A stretch of 8,955 bases of DNA, taken from NCBI GenBank assembly GCA_003445035.1, contig DLVV01000130.1, positions 1-8,955 on the forward strand, given 5' to 3'. How positions within the stretch are numbered: the first letter of the stretch is position 1; each line of letters begins with the position of its first letter. The DNA is from Planctomycetaceae bacterium (lineage in GTDB: Bacteria > Planctomycetota > Planctomycetia > Planctomycetales > Planctomycetaceae). Under the pieces are notes generated by a model. The model saw only the letters and a program-made list of their open reading frames with translations, was not told where the DNA came from and did no database searches. Position numbers and translations under genes: made by a program. Below are positions 1 through 5,834 of the stretch, piece after piece.

Positions 1-48
1 CCGGTTTGGCGACCGGTTTGGCGATCGGTTTGGCGATCGGTTTGGTCT
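1..48. repeat. 12-bp in-frame tandem repeat, about four copies
   Basis: Four successive 12-base units start at 1, 13, 25 and 37. The first two are identical (ccggtttggcga), the third differs at its first base, and the fourth diverges at its end. Read on the minus strand they encode the repeated tetrapeptide Lys-Pro-(Ile/Val)-Ala of the partial gene. The array reaches the window edge, so the true copy number is unknown. Confidence 0.9.
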
Positions 49-475
49 GCCCGGTTGTCTGGATGGCCGCCGGAGCGGGAGGAGCTGTTTCGACGGTGAC
101 CGGACGGTTTTTGCCCTTGAGACCGGCCATCGTCATCGGCGGCATCTGTAGACCGTTTTGGCGGTAGATTTCCTGGAGTTCGTCAAGAACGGCGTCGGAG
201 GGGGCGGGCTCCACGGGACGTTGCCGCGTCAAACCCAGTCGCTTCAAGATGGCCGGCAACCGCAACTTTGGCAGCCTCAGGCCTTTTGACGGCGGCAAGG
301 CACTCTGTTGTTCGATTGGCTCCGCATTGTCATTCAGCGGTTCAGCCAACAGGGTTGAATCGGAAAAGGGTTCGTCAGCGTGAGTGGTCGCCAGCAATGA
401 GATTCCCAGGCAGATCGCCGTCGTGGTGCCAAGGGCGGCCAACCATCTCCGTGCGATTGTTGAGTTCGTCAACAT
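1..475 (-). CDS. Exported protein of unknown function with Lys-Pro-Ala repeats (C-terminus beyond window)
   Basis: I do not recognise this gene. The visible part is 158 residues, and the frame stays open through the left edge. Residues 1-33 look like a Sec signal peptide: Arg9-Arg10, a hydrophobic core at about 11-29, and a likely cut after Thr-His-Ala33. After a low-complexity acidic stretch comes a basic Leu/Pro/Lys-rich segment (about 62-86), then a short helical-looking piece (about 95-118, including DELQEIYRQNGLQ), a Pro/Ala/Thr-rich linker, and from about residue 145 a Lys-Pro-(Ile/Val)-Ala tandem repeat that runs off the edge. The ATG at 475 is chosen because GAGAG lies 8 bases upstream and the signal peptide then starts normally. 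An in-frame ATG at 508 lacks a ribosome-binding site. The gene is divergent from sppA. The Lys-Pro-rich tail suggests a spacer or an envelope or nucleic-acid contact, which is inference only. Confidence 0.75.
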   Translation of the reverse strand, partial: MLTNSTIARRWLAALGTTTAICLGISLLATTHADEPFSDSTLLAEPLNDNAEPIEQQSALPPSKGLRLPKLRLPAILKRLGLTRQRPVEPAPSDAVLDELQEIYRQNGLQMPPMTMAGLKGKNRPVTVETAPPAPAAIQTTGQTKPIAKPIAKPVAKP

Positions 476-789
476 TGTGAATTCTCTCACAGGCTCTGGA
501 TTGTTCATTTCATTGCACGAGCCGACGCGGCGAACGATAATCAGGGTGGGTCAGTCCGTTGACGTCGATTTCTGTAATCGGTTGAAAGGGCGGAACTCTC
601 TTGCCGTGACACCACCCGGCAGTCGGTATCGACTTTCCTGGAAGTGGCCGGATAGACAGGAACAACCGTTTTGATCGAACTGAACCGAATGTTCGGAACC
701 GATTGTCAACTTCGGTGGAACTCTCACAACCGGAACAACCGGTAGAGTTGGCCCAGCTTAGCCATGGGAAATTCGATGCAGGAGCAGTG
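476..789. other. Divergent intergenic gap between the KPA-repeat gene and sppA
   Basis: This stretch of 314 bases holds no gene I can support. Open frames exist on both strands but have shadow-like, low-complexity translations and no ribosome-binding site. A short palindrome, CCGAA-TG-TTCGG, lies at 685-696. I found no convincing sigma70 promoter for either flanking gene; the best candidates match only 3-4 of 6 bases in each hexamer. Part of the region (703-789) would become coding if sppA began at the in-frame TTG at 703. Confidence 0.6.
780..784 (+). promoter_or_regulatory. Ribosome-binding site that sets the sppA start
   Basis: AGGAG sits 5 bases before the ATG at 790. The upstream in-frame TTG at 703 has only a weak GGAA near it. 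This favours the 363-residue form of SppA over a 392-residue form. Confidence 0.8.
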
Positions 790-1881
790 ATGAACGGCGA
801 TGTGTCCGAACCCAAAGCGGCGGTTCCGGAGTCCACTTCTGACGCCGGGCAGTCCGGCGTCTCTGGTGAGGAGTGCTCGAAATCCTCGAGATGTGGACGG
901 TTATCCTGCTGGACGGGGTGGTGGCCCAAGGTCCGGTGGGTGTTGTTGGTATTGCTGCTCGGCTCCCTGGGAGTCAACTGGGGCCAGTACCAGCTGTGGC
1001 AGGCGGCCCGAGGTGATGGCCCACGGGAGGTCCATCATTCGGGTAATGTCGCGTCGGAGGCGAAGTTGGCGTTGGTGCCGATCACGGGGGTGATCATGCC
1101 GCCACTGACCGGTCGGGTGATCGCGATGATCGACAAGGTCGAGGAAGACGAGTCGGTGCGGGGGATGGTGTTGGCGATCGACAGTCCCGGGGGGCTGGTC
1201 GCAGACAGTCACCAGATCTACCACCGTCTCGAGAAATATCGGGCCGAGACGGGCAATCCGGTGACGGTGACGATGGCGAGGATGGCCACCTCCGGCGGTT
1301 TGTACGTGGCGATGGGATCGGGATCTTCGGGTCGGATATTTGCCGAGCCGACGACGTGGACGGGGTCGATCGGAGTGATCATTCCCCGGTACGACGTCAG
1401 TTCACTGGCCGACCGTTTCGGCGTGGCCGTCGATCCTCTCAAGACAGGTCCTCTGAAGGACTCGTTGAACCCGTTCCGCAAGCTCAGCGACCAGGACCGC
1501 GTCGTCTGGAAAGGGATCCTTGACGACGCTTTCGACCGTTTCGTTGGCGTGATTGTTGACAATCGGCCACGGTTGGACGAGGCACTGGTTCGTGAACTGG
1601 CGACCGGTCAGATCTACACCGCCGGGCAGGCCCTGGGACATGGATTGGTCGACGAGATCGGTTACGAGGACAATGCGATCGAGTCTCTCAAAGACCAGTT
1701 GAAACTCGAATCGGTTCACGTGGTGACCTACCGCGTTCGTCCCGGTTGGATCGATCTGCTGCTGGACTATGTCGAGTCGCGCGACCCCGAGCGGCAGTTG
1801 GCCAAGTGGCTCGAGGCCGGCGTGCCTCGGGGGATGTACCTCTCCAGCTGGGGTGCGTTGCCACCGTCCCTACTCGAATAG
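790..1881 (+). CDS. sppA: Signal peptide peptidase SppA, S49 family, short (36K) type
   Basis: Membrane serine protease that degrades cleaved signal peptides, using a Ser/Lys dyad. The product is 363 residues, the size of the single-domain SppA type rather than the roughly 600-residue E. coli form. A hydrophilic, probably cytoplasmic N-terminus (1-48, with Cys29, Cys35 and Cys40) is followed by one transmembrane segment at about 49-64. The S49 core then shows LALVPITGVI (93-102), DSPGG (131-135), the nucleophile motif ATSGGLYVA with Ser168, TGSIGVI (191-197), and KTGPLKD (218-224), where Lys223 is the likely general base by alignment with the E. coli Tyr-Lys-Ser motif (Lys218 is the alternative). 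GQIYTAGQALGHGLVDEIG (273-291) is the usual C-terminal S49 signature. The ATG at 790 has a strong AGGAG; a TTG start at 703 would add 29 residues. The gene converges on the ECF sigma gene with a 13-base gap. Confidence 0.94.
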   Translation: MNGDVSEPKAAVPESTSDAGQSGVSGEECSKSSRCGRLSCWTGWWPKVRWVLLVLLLGSLGVNWGQYQLWQAARGDGPREVHHSGNVASEAKLALVPITGVIMPPLTGRVIAMIDKVEEDESVRGMVLAIDSPGGLVADSHQIYHRLEKYRAETGNPVTVTMARMATSGGLYVAMGSGSSGRIFAEPTTWTGSIGVIIPRYDVSSLADRFGVAVDPLKTGPLKDSLNPFRKLSDQDRVVWKGILDDAFDRFVGVIVDNRPRLDEALVRELATGQIYTAGQALGHGLVDEIGYEDNAIESLKDQLKLESVHVVTYRVRPGWIDLLLDYVESRDPERQLAKWLEAGVPRGMYLSSWGALPPSLLE

Positions 1882-1901
1882 CTCCGTTGTCGGGCTATTC
1901 G
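1875..1901. terminator. Bidirectional hairpin between sppA and the sigma gene, stop codons in the arms
   Basis: CGAATAGC (1875-1882) pairs perfectly with GCTATTCG (1894-1901). A U-G and a C-G pair extend the stem inward, leaving a 7-base loop. The left arm contains the sppA stop codon (TAG, 1879-1881). The right arm, read on the minus strand, contains the sigma-gene stop codon (TAG, 1897-1895). Neither side has an immediate U-tract, so this is not a canonical intrinsic terminator. Its position in a convergent gap suggests shared termination or 3'-end protection, which is inference. Confidence 0.6.
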
Positions 1902-2479
1902 GTGTCGCCCCAGTTTTCGAGTTTTCGCTTCAGCCGGTCAGCCAGTTCAATTCGGCCGCGGTGAATCCGGCTGCGGACGGTGCCGATCGGGTTTTCGGTC
2001 AGCTCGGCGATCTCATCGTATCGCAGGCCTTCAAACTCCTTCATCACCAGTACGACCCGGTAATCATCCGACAGTTCGTCCAGCGTCTCGCGGACCAACT
2101 GGCGATGTTCCTCTCGAAGAACCATTTTCAGTGGCTGGCTGTGGTCATCAGGGGCAGGGGGATCGAAGCCACTGGTTTCGTTCAATCCCTCGATCGATGT
2201 CGGTTTCTGCTTCTGTTTTCTCAGGAAGCTCAACGCCCGGTTGGTAGCGATGCGGTAGAGCCAGGTGTAGAAGGCCGAGTCGCCTCGGAACGTGTCGAGC
2301 TTGCGATGGGCCTGGAAGAAGGCTTCCTGGACGATATCGACAGCATCCTCACGCGATTTCAGCATCGAGACCAGGGAGTGGAACAGCCGGTCCTGGTGTC
2401 TTTCAACCAGCACTCCGAAGGCGGCGTCATCGCCGTCACGACAGAGTTCCAACAATTGCTGGTCGTTGAGGTTGTTCAC
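1895..2479 (-). CDS. RNA polymerase ECF (group 4) sigma factor
   Basis: A 194-residue sigma70-family factor with only regions 2 and 4. Region 2 spans about 16-90: DIVQEAFFQAH (48-58) is the core-binding 2.2 segment, and FYTWLYRIATNRALSFLRK (70-88) is the -10-recognition 2.3/2.4 segment. A charged linker (about 90-117) follows. Region 4 spans about 125-185, with the helix-turn-helix YDEIAELTENPIGTVRSRIHRGR (154-176) that reads the -35 element. It is RpoE/SigW-like; I cannot assign an ECF subgroup. The start is a GTG with a poor ribosome-binding site (GGA only), and no other start is possible before the in-frame stop at 2513-2515 without deleting region 2. It lies 25 bases downstream of lgt and is probably cotranscribed with it and panC. 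No anti-sigma gene is adjacent: the next gene beyond its stop is sppA on the other strand. Confidence 0.95.
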   Translation of the reverse strand: MNNLNDQQLLELCRDGDDAAFGVLVERHQDRLFHSLVSMLKSREDAVDIVQEAFFQAHRKLDTFRGDSAFYTWLYRIATNRALSFLRKQKQKPTSIEGLNETSGFDPPAPDDHSQPLKMVLREEHRQLVRETLDELSDDYRVVLVMKEFEGLRYDEIAELTENPIGTVRSRIHRGRIELADRLKRKLENWGDTE

Positions 2480-2504
2480 CGCGATCCGATCAAGGAGATG
2501 GGGG

Positions 2505-3581
2505 TCACGATTCTACGGGATGAGAAGGAGGATCCGGCGCGGGTTGTCGGAATAGCCATACCGAGAACACGATTCCGACGGCCAGCAGGGCCAGGCTGAA
2601 ACACTGCGAGATCGTCAAGCCCGTGCCGAATTGTCCCAACTCGTCTCCGCGGAGGATTTCCAGCAGGAACCTGGTGATCGGGTACACCACCAGCGCCACC
2701 GCGACCGTCTGGCCGGGTCGTGGGCTGTTGCGGAAGATTGCGGAGGTGACCAGGCAGAGCACCAGTCCATTGAACGAGCTGTAGATCTGGCTGGGGTGCA
2801 GCCCGAAGGTGGACGCTGCGTCGGCGTGGAGGAATCCTCGGGCGGCCAGCGAATTGAAGGGGACGCTCCCGTGCGGGAAGCTGATTGCCCAGGGAAGTTG
2901 ACAGGCGTCGCCCCAGCAGCATCCGTTCATCAGGCAACCGAGTCGTCCAAAGGCCAGGGCCAGGAAGAACGAGGGAATGATCAGATCGATCAGTTTCAGC
3001 GGTGGGCACTCCGCTCGGTTTCGCCTGGCGAAGACGACGACCGCCACCAGTGCGAGGCCGACTCCACCGTAGAGCACCAGTCCACCGGAGGAGATGTCGA
3101 CGGCGGCCTTGAGTTGTTCCAGCAGCGAGGTTTTCTCGGCAAACAGCCTCTCGTGGTACTGCATGACGTACCACCCACGGGCTCCGATGACTCCCGAGAC
3201 GAACAACCAGATCGCCAGATCCCACACCAGTTGCTCGGGGATGTCCTGCCGCCGAGCGTGACGGACTCCGAGCATTCCCGCAGCGACGCAGCCCAGGAAG
3301 ACCAGGAAACCGTAGCCGAAGACGGGGACGATCGGTCCGGGGGGCCCACCTCGAGTCACCAGGTTGATGATGACCATCGCGACCAGTCCGGTCACGAACT
3401 GGATCGACAGGGCTTTCCGCTCGGCCTGGGGCGCGTCGCTTTCTGCCGCTCGCCAGATCCAGTAGAGCGTCAAGGCCGCCCATGGCACCGCCATCCAGCC
3501 GATCCCAAGCAGAGGGATACCGTCGATTGACTCGGTGGAAAACAGCGAGTCGAGCTGGAGACGGAACAGTGTCTGGCGCAT
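2505..3581 (-). CDS. lgt: Prolipoprotein diacylglyceryl transferase (Lgt), long variant
   Basis: Transfers diacylglycerol from phosphatidylglycerol to the lipobox cysteine of prolipoproteins at the inner membrane. The product is 358 residues, longer than the roughly 290 of E. coli Lgt, with two extra N-terminal hydrophobic stretches (about 22-42 and 59-75). Family landmarks by alignment from memory: FGYGFLVFLG (88-97, with the conserved Tyr-Gly), GGLVLYGGV (166-174), the signature GRLGCLMNGCCWG (212-224), HPSQIY (262-267) and YPITRFLLE (300-308). Arg213, Gly224, Tyr300, Arg304 and Glu308 match functional positions of the E. coli enzyme. His103, Asn146 and Glu151 are replaced by Tyr171, Cys216 and Cys221. 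Four cysteines cluster at 216, 221, 222 and 227. The ATG at 3581 lacks a ribosome-binding site (the preceding bases are pyrimidine-rich), so translation may be coupled to panC, which ends 17 bases upstream. Assignment to the family is firm; activity is inferred. Confidence 0.92.
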   Translation of the reverse strand: MRQTLFRLQLDSLFSTESIDGIPLLGIGWMAVPWAALTLYWIWRAAESDAPQAERKALSIQFVTGLVAMVIINLVTRGGPPGPIVPVFGYGFLVFLGCVAAGMLGVRHARRQDIPEQLVWDLAIWLFVSGVIGARGWYVMQYHERLFAEKTSLLEQLKAAVDISSGGLVLYGGVGLALVAVVVFARRNRAECPPLKLIDLIIPSFFLALAFGRLGCLMNGCCWGDACQLPWAISFPHGSVPFNSLAARGFLHADAASTFGLHPSQIYSSFNGLVLCLVTSAIFRNSPRPGQTVAVALVVYPITRFLLEILRGDELGQFGTGLTISQCFSLALLAVGIVFSVWLFRQPAPDPPSHPVES

Positions 3582-3598
3582 GGGAGGAAGGGGACCGT

Positions 3599-4462
3599 TC
3601 AGGGGTTGGGAGCGGATTCGGTGTTCAGTGGCAGGTTGTCGATCAGGCGAACGCCTCCGACCGAACCGGCGACCAGTGCGACCATCGATTCGGTCACATC
3701 GTCGGTTTCTTCCAGTGTCCCGGCGTCAACGATCGTGGCGTAATCGACATCGAGGCCGGGCGTCGATCCAAGCTCGTCTCGCAGCTCACGTCGGACCGTC
3801 TGGAGATCACCTGCGGAGTTGTTCAAACCGTCTTCGGCCCGCTTCAGAGCCCGGAACAGCGACGTGGCGACGATGCGTTGATCGGGGGCCAGCAACACAT
3901 TCCGACTGGAAAGTGCCAGCCCGTCGGAATCACGAACCGTCGGACAGGTGACGATCTCGACTGGCAGGTGGAGGTCACGGCAGAGGCGACGGATGACCAG
4001 TTGCTGTTGGAAGTCCTTGTGGCCGAAGTAGGCCACATCCGGAGTCGTGATGTTGAGCAGTTTGACGACGACGGTGGCCACGCCCAGGAAGTGGTCCGGC
4101 CGATGGTAGCCCTCGAAGATCCGGCCCAGTGGTCCCACGTCGATGGTCGTTTGGCCCCCCGGAGGATAAACGGCCTGGTCATCGGGAGCGAAAACGATGT
4201 CGACTCCCAGTTCTTGACACGTTGCCAGGTCATCTTCCAACGGTCTCGGGTACCGATGGAAATCGTCGGGGTCGTCGAACTGCGGAGAGTTGACGAACAG
4301 GGTCACCACGACCAGTTGGCAATCGTCCACCGCCGAGTTGATCAGGTTGGTGTGCCCGCGATGCAATGCCCCCATTGTCGGCACACAACCAATGCGGCGA
4401 CCGTCCCGCCGGGCTGCGGCGACCAGATCCCGGACCTCTTCGACACTTTCGGTGGTCCTCAT
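3599..4462 (-). CDS. panC: Pantothenate synthetase (pantoate--beta-alanine ligase)
   Basis: Catalyses ATP-dependent condensation of pantoate and beta-alanine to pantothenate, the coenzyme A precursor, in the cytoplasm through a pantoyl-adenylate. The product is 287 residues, normal for PanC. Nucleotidyltransferase landmarks: PTMGALHRGH (28-37) is the HxGH loop; FVNSPQF (56-62) and RPDHFLGVATVVVKL (121-135) line the pantoate site; FGHKDFQQ (146-153) and RDSDGLALSSRN (177-188) match the ATP-binding GxKDxQQ and KMSKS-like segments. The frame stays open to a TTG at 4630. The ATG at 4462 is preferred because PanC proteins begin close to this point and a candidate promoter lies at 4537-4565, which would put most of the longer frame upstream of the transcript. 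The ribosome-binding site is poor (GAGG, 13 bases away). It heads a likely panC-lgt-sigma operon. Confidence 0.95.
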   Translation of the reverse strand: MRTTESVEEVRDLVAAARRDGRRIGCVPTMGALHRGHTNLINSAVDDCQLVVVTLFVNSPQFDDPDDFHRYPRPLEDDLATCQELGVDIVFAPDDQAVYPPGGQTTIDVGPLGRIFEGYHRPDHFLGVATVVVKLLNITTPDVAYFGHKDFQQQLVIRRLCRDLHLPVEIVTCPTVRDSDGLALSSRNVLLAPDQRIVATSLFRALKRAEDGLNNSAGDLQTVRRELRDELGSTPGLDVDYATIVDAGTLEETDDVTESMVALVAGSVGGVRLIDNLPLNTESAPNP

Positions 4463-4536
4463 CCGAGCGGCTCGAACCTCGTGCGGGCCAGTCCAGTCCA
4501 CGACCGAGAAACGGCCGGGCGTGCAGTTCTGACGGA

Positions 4537-4565
4537 ATTCTATTGTCTGGCCGTCGATTTGACGA
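4537..4565 (-). promoter_or_regulatory. Candidate sigma70 promoter for panC-lgt-sigma
   Basis: On the minus strand, TCGTCA (4565-4560, 4 of 6 matches to TTGACA) is followed after 17 bases by TAGAAT (4542-4537, 5 of 6 matches to TATAAT). The expected start near 4530 gives a leader of about 68 bases before the panC ATG. It lies directly downstream of the hairpin at 4604-4640, a sensible order of terminator, promoter, gene. Confidence 0.5.
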
Positions 4566-4603
4566 GGTGGGTCCGTGGTTGAGATGTGGCCGGCGCAAAG
4601 ACC

Positions 4604-4640
4604 GACGGCACGATCGGCCGTCGTGGCCAATCGTGCCGTC
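4604..4640. terminator. Long perfect hairpin downstream of the DUF1571 gene
   Basis: GACGGCACGAT (4604-4614) is the exact reverse complement of 4630-4640. Inside, after one mismatch, GGCC (4616-4619) pairs with GGCC (4625-4628), leaving a 5-base loop: 15 pairs in 37 bases. On the minus strand it is followed by GGTCTTTG, a poor U-tract. It lies about 109 bases after the DUF1571 stop and 38 bases before the panC promoter, so terminating the upstream transcript is the most likely role. A cruciform or protein-binding site is the alternative. Confidence 0.6.
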
Positions 4641-4730
4641 TTGTCGCGTGCTGGGCGATTCGCCGTTGAGAATCGTCCGTGGTGGTGAGTTCGAAGTCGG
4701 AGTTTCCGGGCTCTCTTCGAGCTTCACCGG

Positions 4731-4742
4731 TTCCCCGGGGAA
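4731..4742. repeat. 12-bp perfect palindrome after the DUF1571 stop
   Basis: TTCCCCGGGGAA is self-complementary and begins 7 bases beyond the stop codon of the DUF1571 gene. It could form only a 4-bp stem with a CCGG loop, so it is a weak RNA structure. A protein-binding site cannot be excluded; chance is also plausible. Confidence 0.4.
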
Positions 4743-4748
4743 ATGTTC

Positions 4749-5552
4749 CTACTCGAGGGTGAAATCGGAGTCCCCGATTCTCTTGTCGAGCTTCAGGTTC
4801 GAGTAGGTGTATTCCTCGATCAGCGGCGGCTTTCCACCGGATTTCCTCGGGAATCCGTACTGCTGGACACGGATCGGCAACCGGGTCTTGTTGTCGATGT
4901 AGAGCCGTGTCATGTGGAACGGGTTTCCGGCGGATCGCTTGGGATGGATCACCTGGATGACCCGGACGCTTTTCTTGCCCAGCTTGGCGTTGGGGAAGTA
5001 CCGCACCTTCGAGTTGCCAGGAAGCTTCTCCCACCGCTGAACGACAGTTTCGAGCATCCGGAGGATGCCGATGTCGGTGATCGGGTAGCGGTTCTCTTTC
5101 ATCACCAGCTTGGCGTTGGGCTTGAGCTTTCGGAGGCCAAGGATCTTCCCGAGGGTGCCGCCCAGGTTGACGACCAGTTTGCCGTCGTTGTGACCGTCGA
5201 CGTAGATCACTTCGCGGCCGCTGTGCGGGTTGGCGAACTTGAGGTAGACCGAGAACGGCTTGTGTCGCATCTTCAACTGCATTGTCTGCTCGATCATTTT
5301 CTTGCCGACGACTTCCTTCTTGGAGAATGTCGCGGAATAGGTTTTGACCGTCTGCAGTGCCGCGCGGCTTTCGCCGGCGATCTTCAATGCCTGCTTCAAT
5401 GCGCCGCCACGGCTGGTGGACGGCTTGACCGCGACGCGGTCGGCAGCCTGGGCCTGTGGGGCCAGTGCGGCAACCAGGGACGCCAGGCAGAAGGTGGATC
5501 GGAGAGTGAGGGTGGTGCGAGTCATGCGGCTAATCCGGGCAGTGGTGTTCAT
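4749..5552 (-). CDS. Exported DUF1571 family protein
   Basis: A 267-residue exported protein of a family seen mainly in planctomycetes; its function is unknown. Residues 1-36 form a signal peptide: a basic start, a hydrophobic core at about 21-32, and a likely cut after Ala-Gln-Ala36. The mature part starts with a helical region (about 50-70) and continues as alternating, strand-like segments with the pattern KTYSATFSKKE (70-80), PFSVYLKF (99-106), REVIYVDGHNDGKLVV (113-128), ENRYPITDIGILRMLE (153-168), MTRLYIDNKTRLPIRVQQYGFP (214-235) and EEYTYSNLKLD (246-256). The last two blocks resemble the antiparallel-sheet rhythm of LolA-type lipid or lipoprotein carriers. That resemblance is inference from pattern, not proof. 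The ATG at 5552 has AGGA 6 bases upstream; an ATG at 5525 would shorten the signal peptide and has only GGA. The gene stands alone. No clear promoter was found in the 5553-5772 gap. Confidence 0.85.
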   Translation of the reverse strand: MNTTARISRMTRTTLTLRSTFCLASLVAALAPQAQAADRVAVKPSTSRGGALKQALKIAGESRAALQTVKTYSATFSKKEVVGKKMIEQTMQLKMRHKPFSVYLKFANPHSGREVIYVDGHNDGKLVVNLGGTLGKILGLRKLKPNAKLVMKENRYPITDIGILRMLETVVQRWEKLPGNSKVRYFPNAKLGKKSVRVIQVIHPKRSAGNPFHMTRLYIDNKTRLPIRVQQYGFPRKSGGKPPLIEEYTYSNLKLDKRIGDSDFTLE

Positions 5553-5772
5553 TCCATGTCCTGGGTGTCGCGATGGGGCTTCTGAAAGGGACCCGGCGAC
5601 GAAGTCGTGGACCGGGAAGCGGACGGCGGGAGTCCCGGCGAGGAGTCTATCGTCGTGGTGGCGGGGTGAGCTTGGGTGGAAATCGTCTCCGACAACGATG
5701 CTCGAGCCAGGGCGGGCCGGTCAGTCAGATCGGTCGGAAAAAACCGGTTTCCGCAGCTGGTTGAGTGAGACC
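5553..5772. other. Upstream region of the DUF1571 gene
   Basis: About 220 bases between the terminator of the TTR-like gene and the DUF1571 start. Only the AGGA ribosome-binding site (5559-5562) can be supported. A TAGACT -10-like hexamer was considered, but it has no -35 partner at normal spacing. Confidence 0.5.
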
Positions 5773-5804
5773 AAAAAAAAAGCCTCACCACAACAGTGGT
5801 GAGG
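5773..5804 (-). terminator. Intrinsic (Rho-independent) terminator of the TTR-like gene
   Basis: On the minus strand CCTCACCAC (5804-5796) and GTGGTGAGG (5791-5783) form a perfect 9-bp stem with a 4-base loop, followed after one base by nine T (5781-5773). It starts 30 bases after the stop codon at 5835. AGACC at 5768-5772 could alternatively pair with GGTCT at 5803-5807. Confidence 0.95.
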
Positions 5805-5834
5805 TCTGAAAGCGAGCCGGGAATCGGCGGTCGA

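Noticed and set aside
1..48. CRISPR-like array
   Set aside because: Units are 12 bases with no spacers and encode a peptide repeat in frame.
510..977. 155-residue open frame on the minus strand overlapping the sppA start
   Set aside because: Low-complexity translation without domain-like pattern or ribosome-binding site; it overlaps the well-supported sppA coding frame.
1769..2599. 276-residue open frame on the plus strand antisense to the sigma gene
   Set aside because: It overlaps the sppA end in another frame and reads as the complement of the sigma factor.
2631..3530. Long open frame (299 residues) on the plus strand antisense to lgt
   Set aside because: Asp/Gln/Gly-rich composition typical of an antisense shadow in GC-rich DNA, while lgt has clear family motifs.
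3482..4582. 366-residue open frame on the plus strand antisense to panC
   Set aside because: No recognisable domain, and it spans the lgt-panC junction and the panC promoter; panC motifs are unambiguous.
4463..4630. Longer panC start at TTG 4630
   Set aside because: It would start upstream of the candidate promoter and inside the hairpin, and adds 56 residues with no PanC counterpart.
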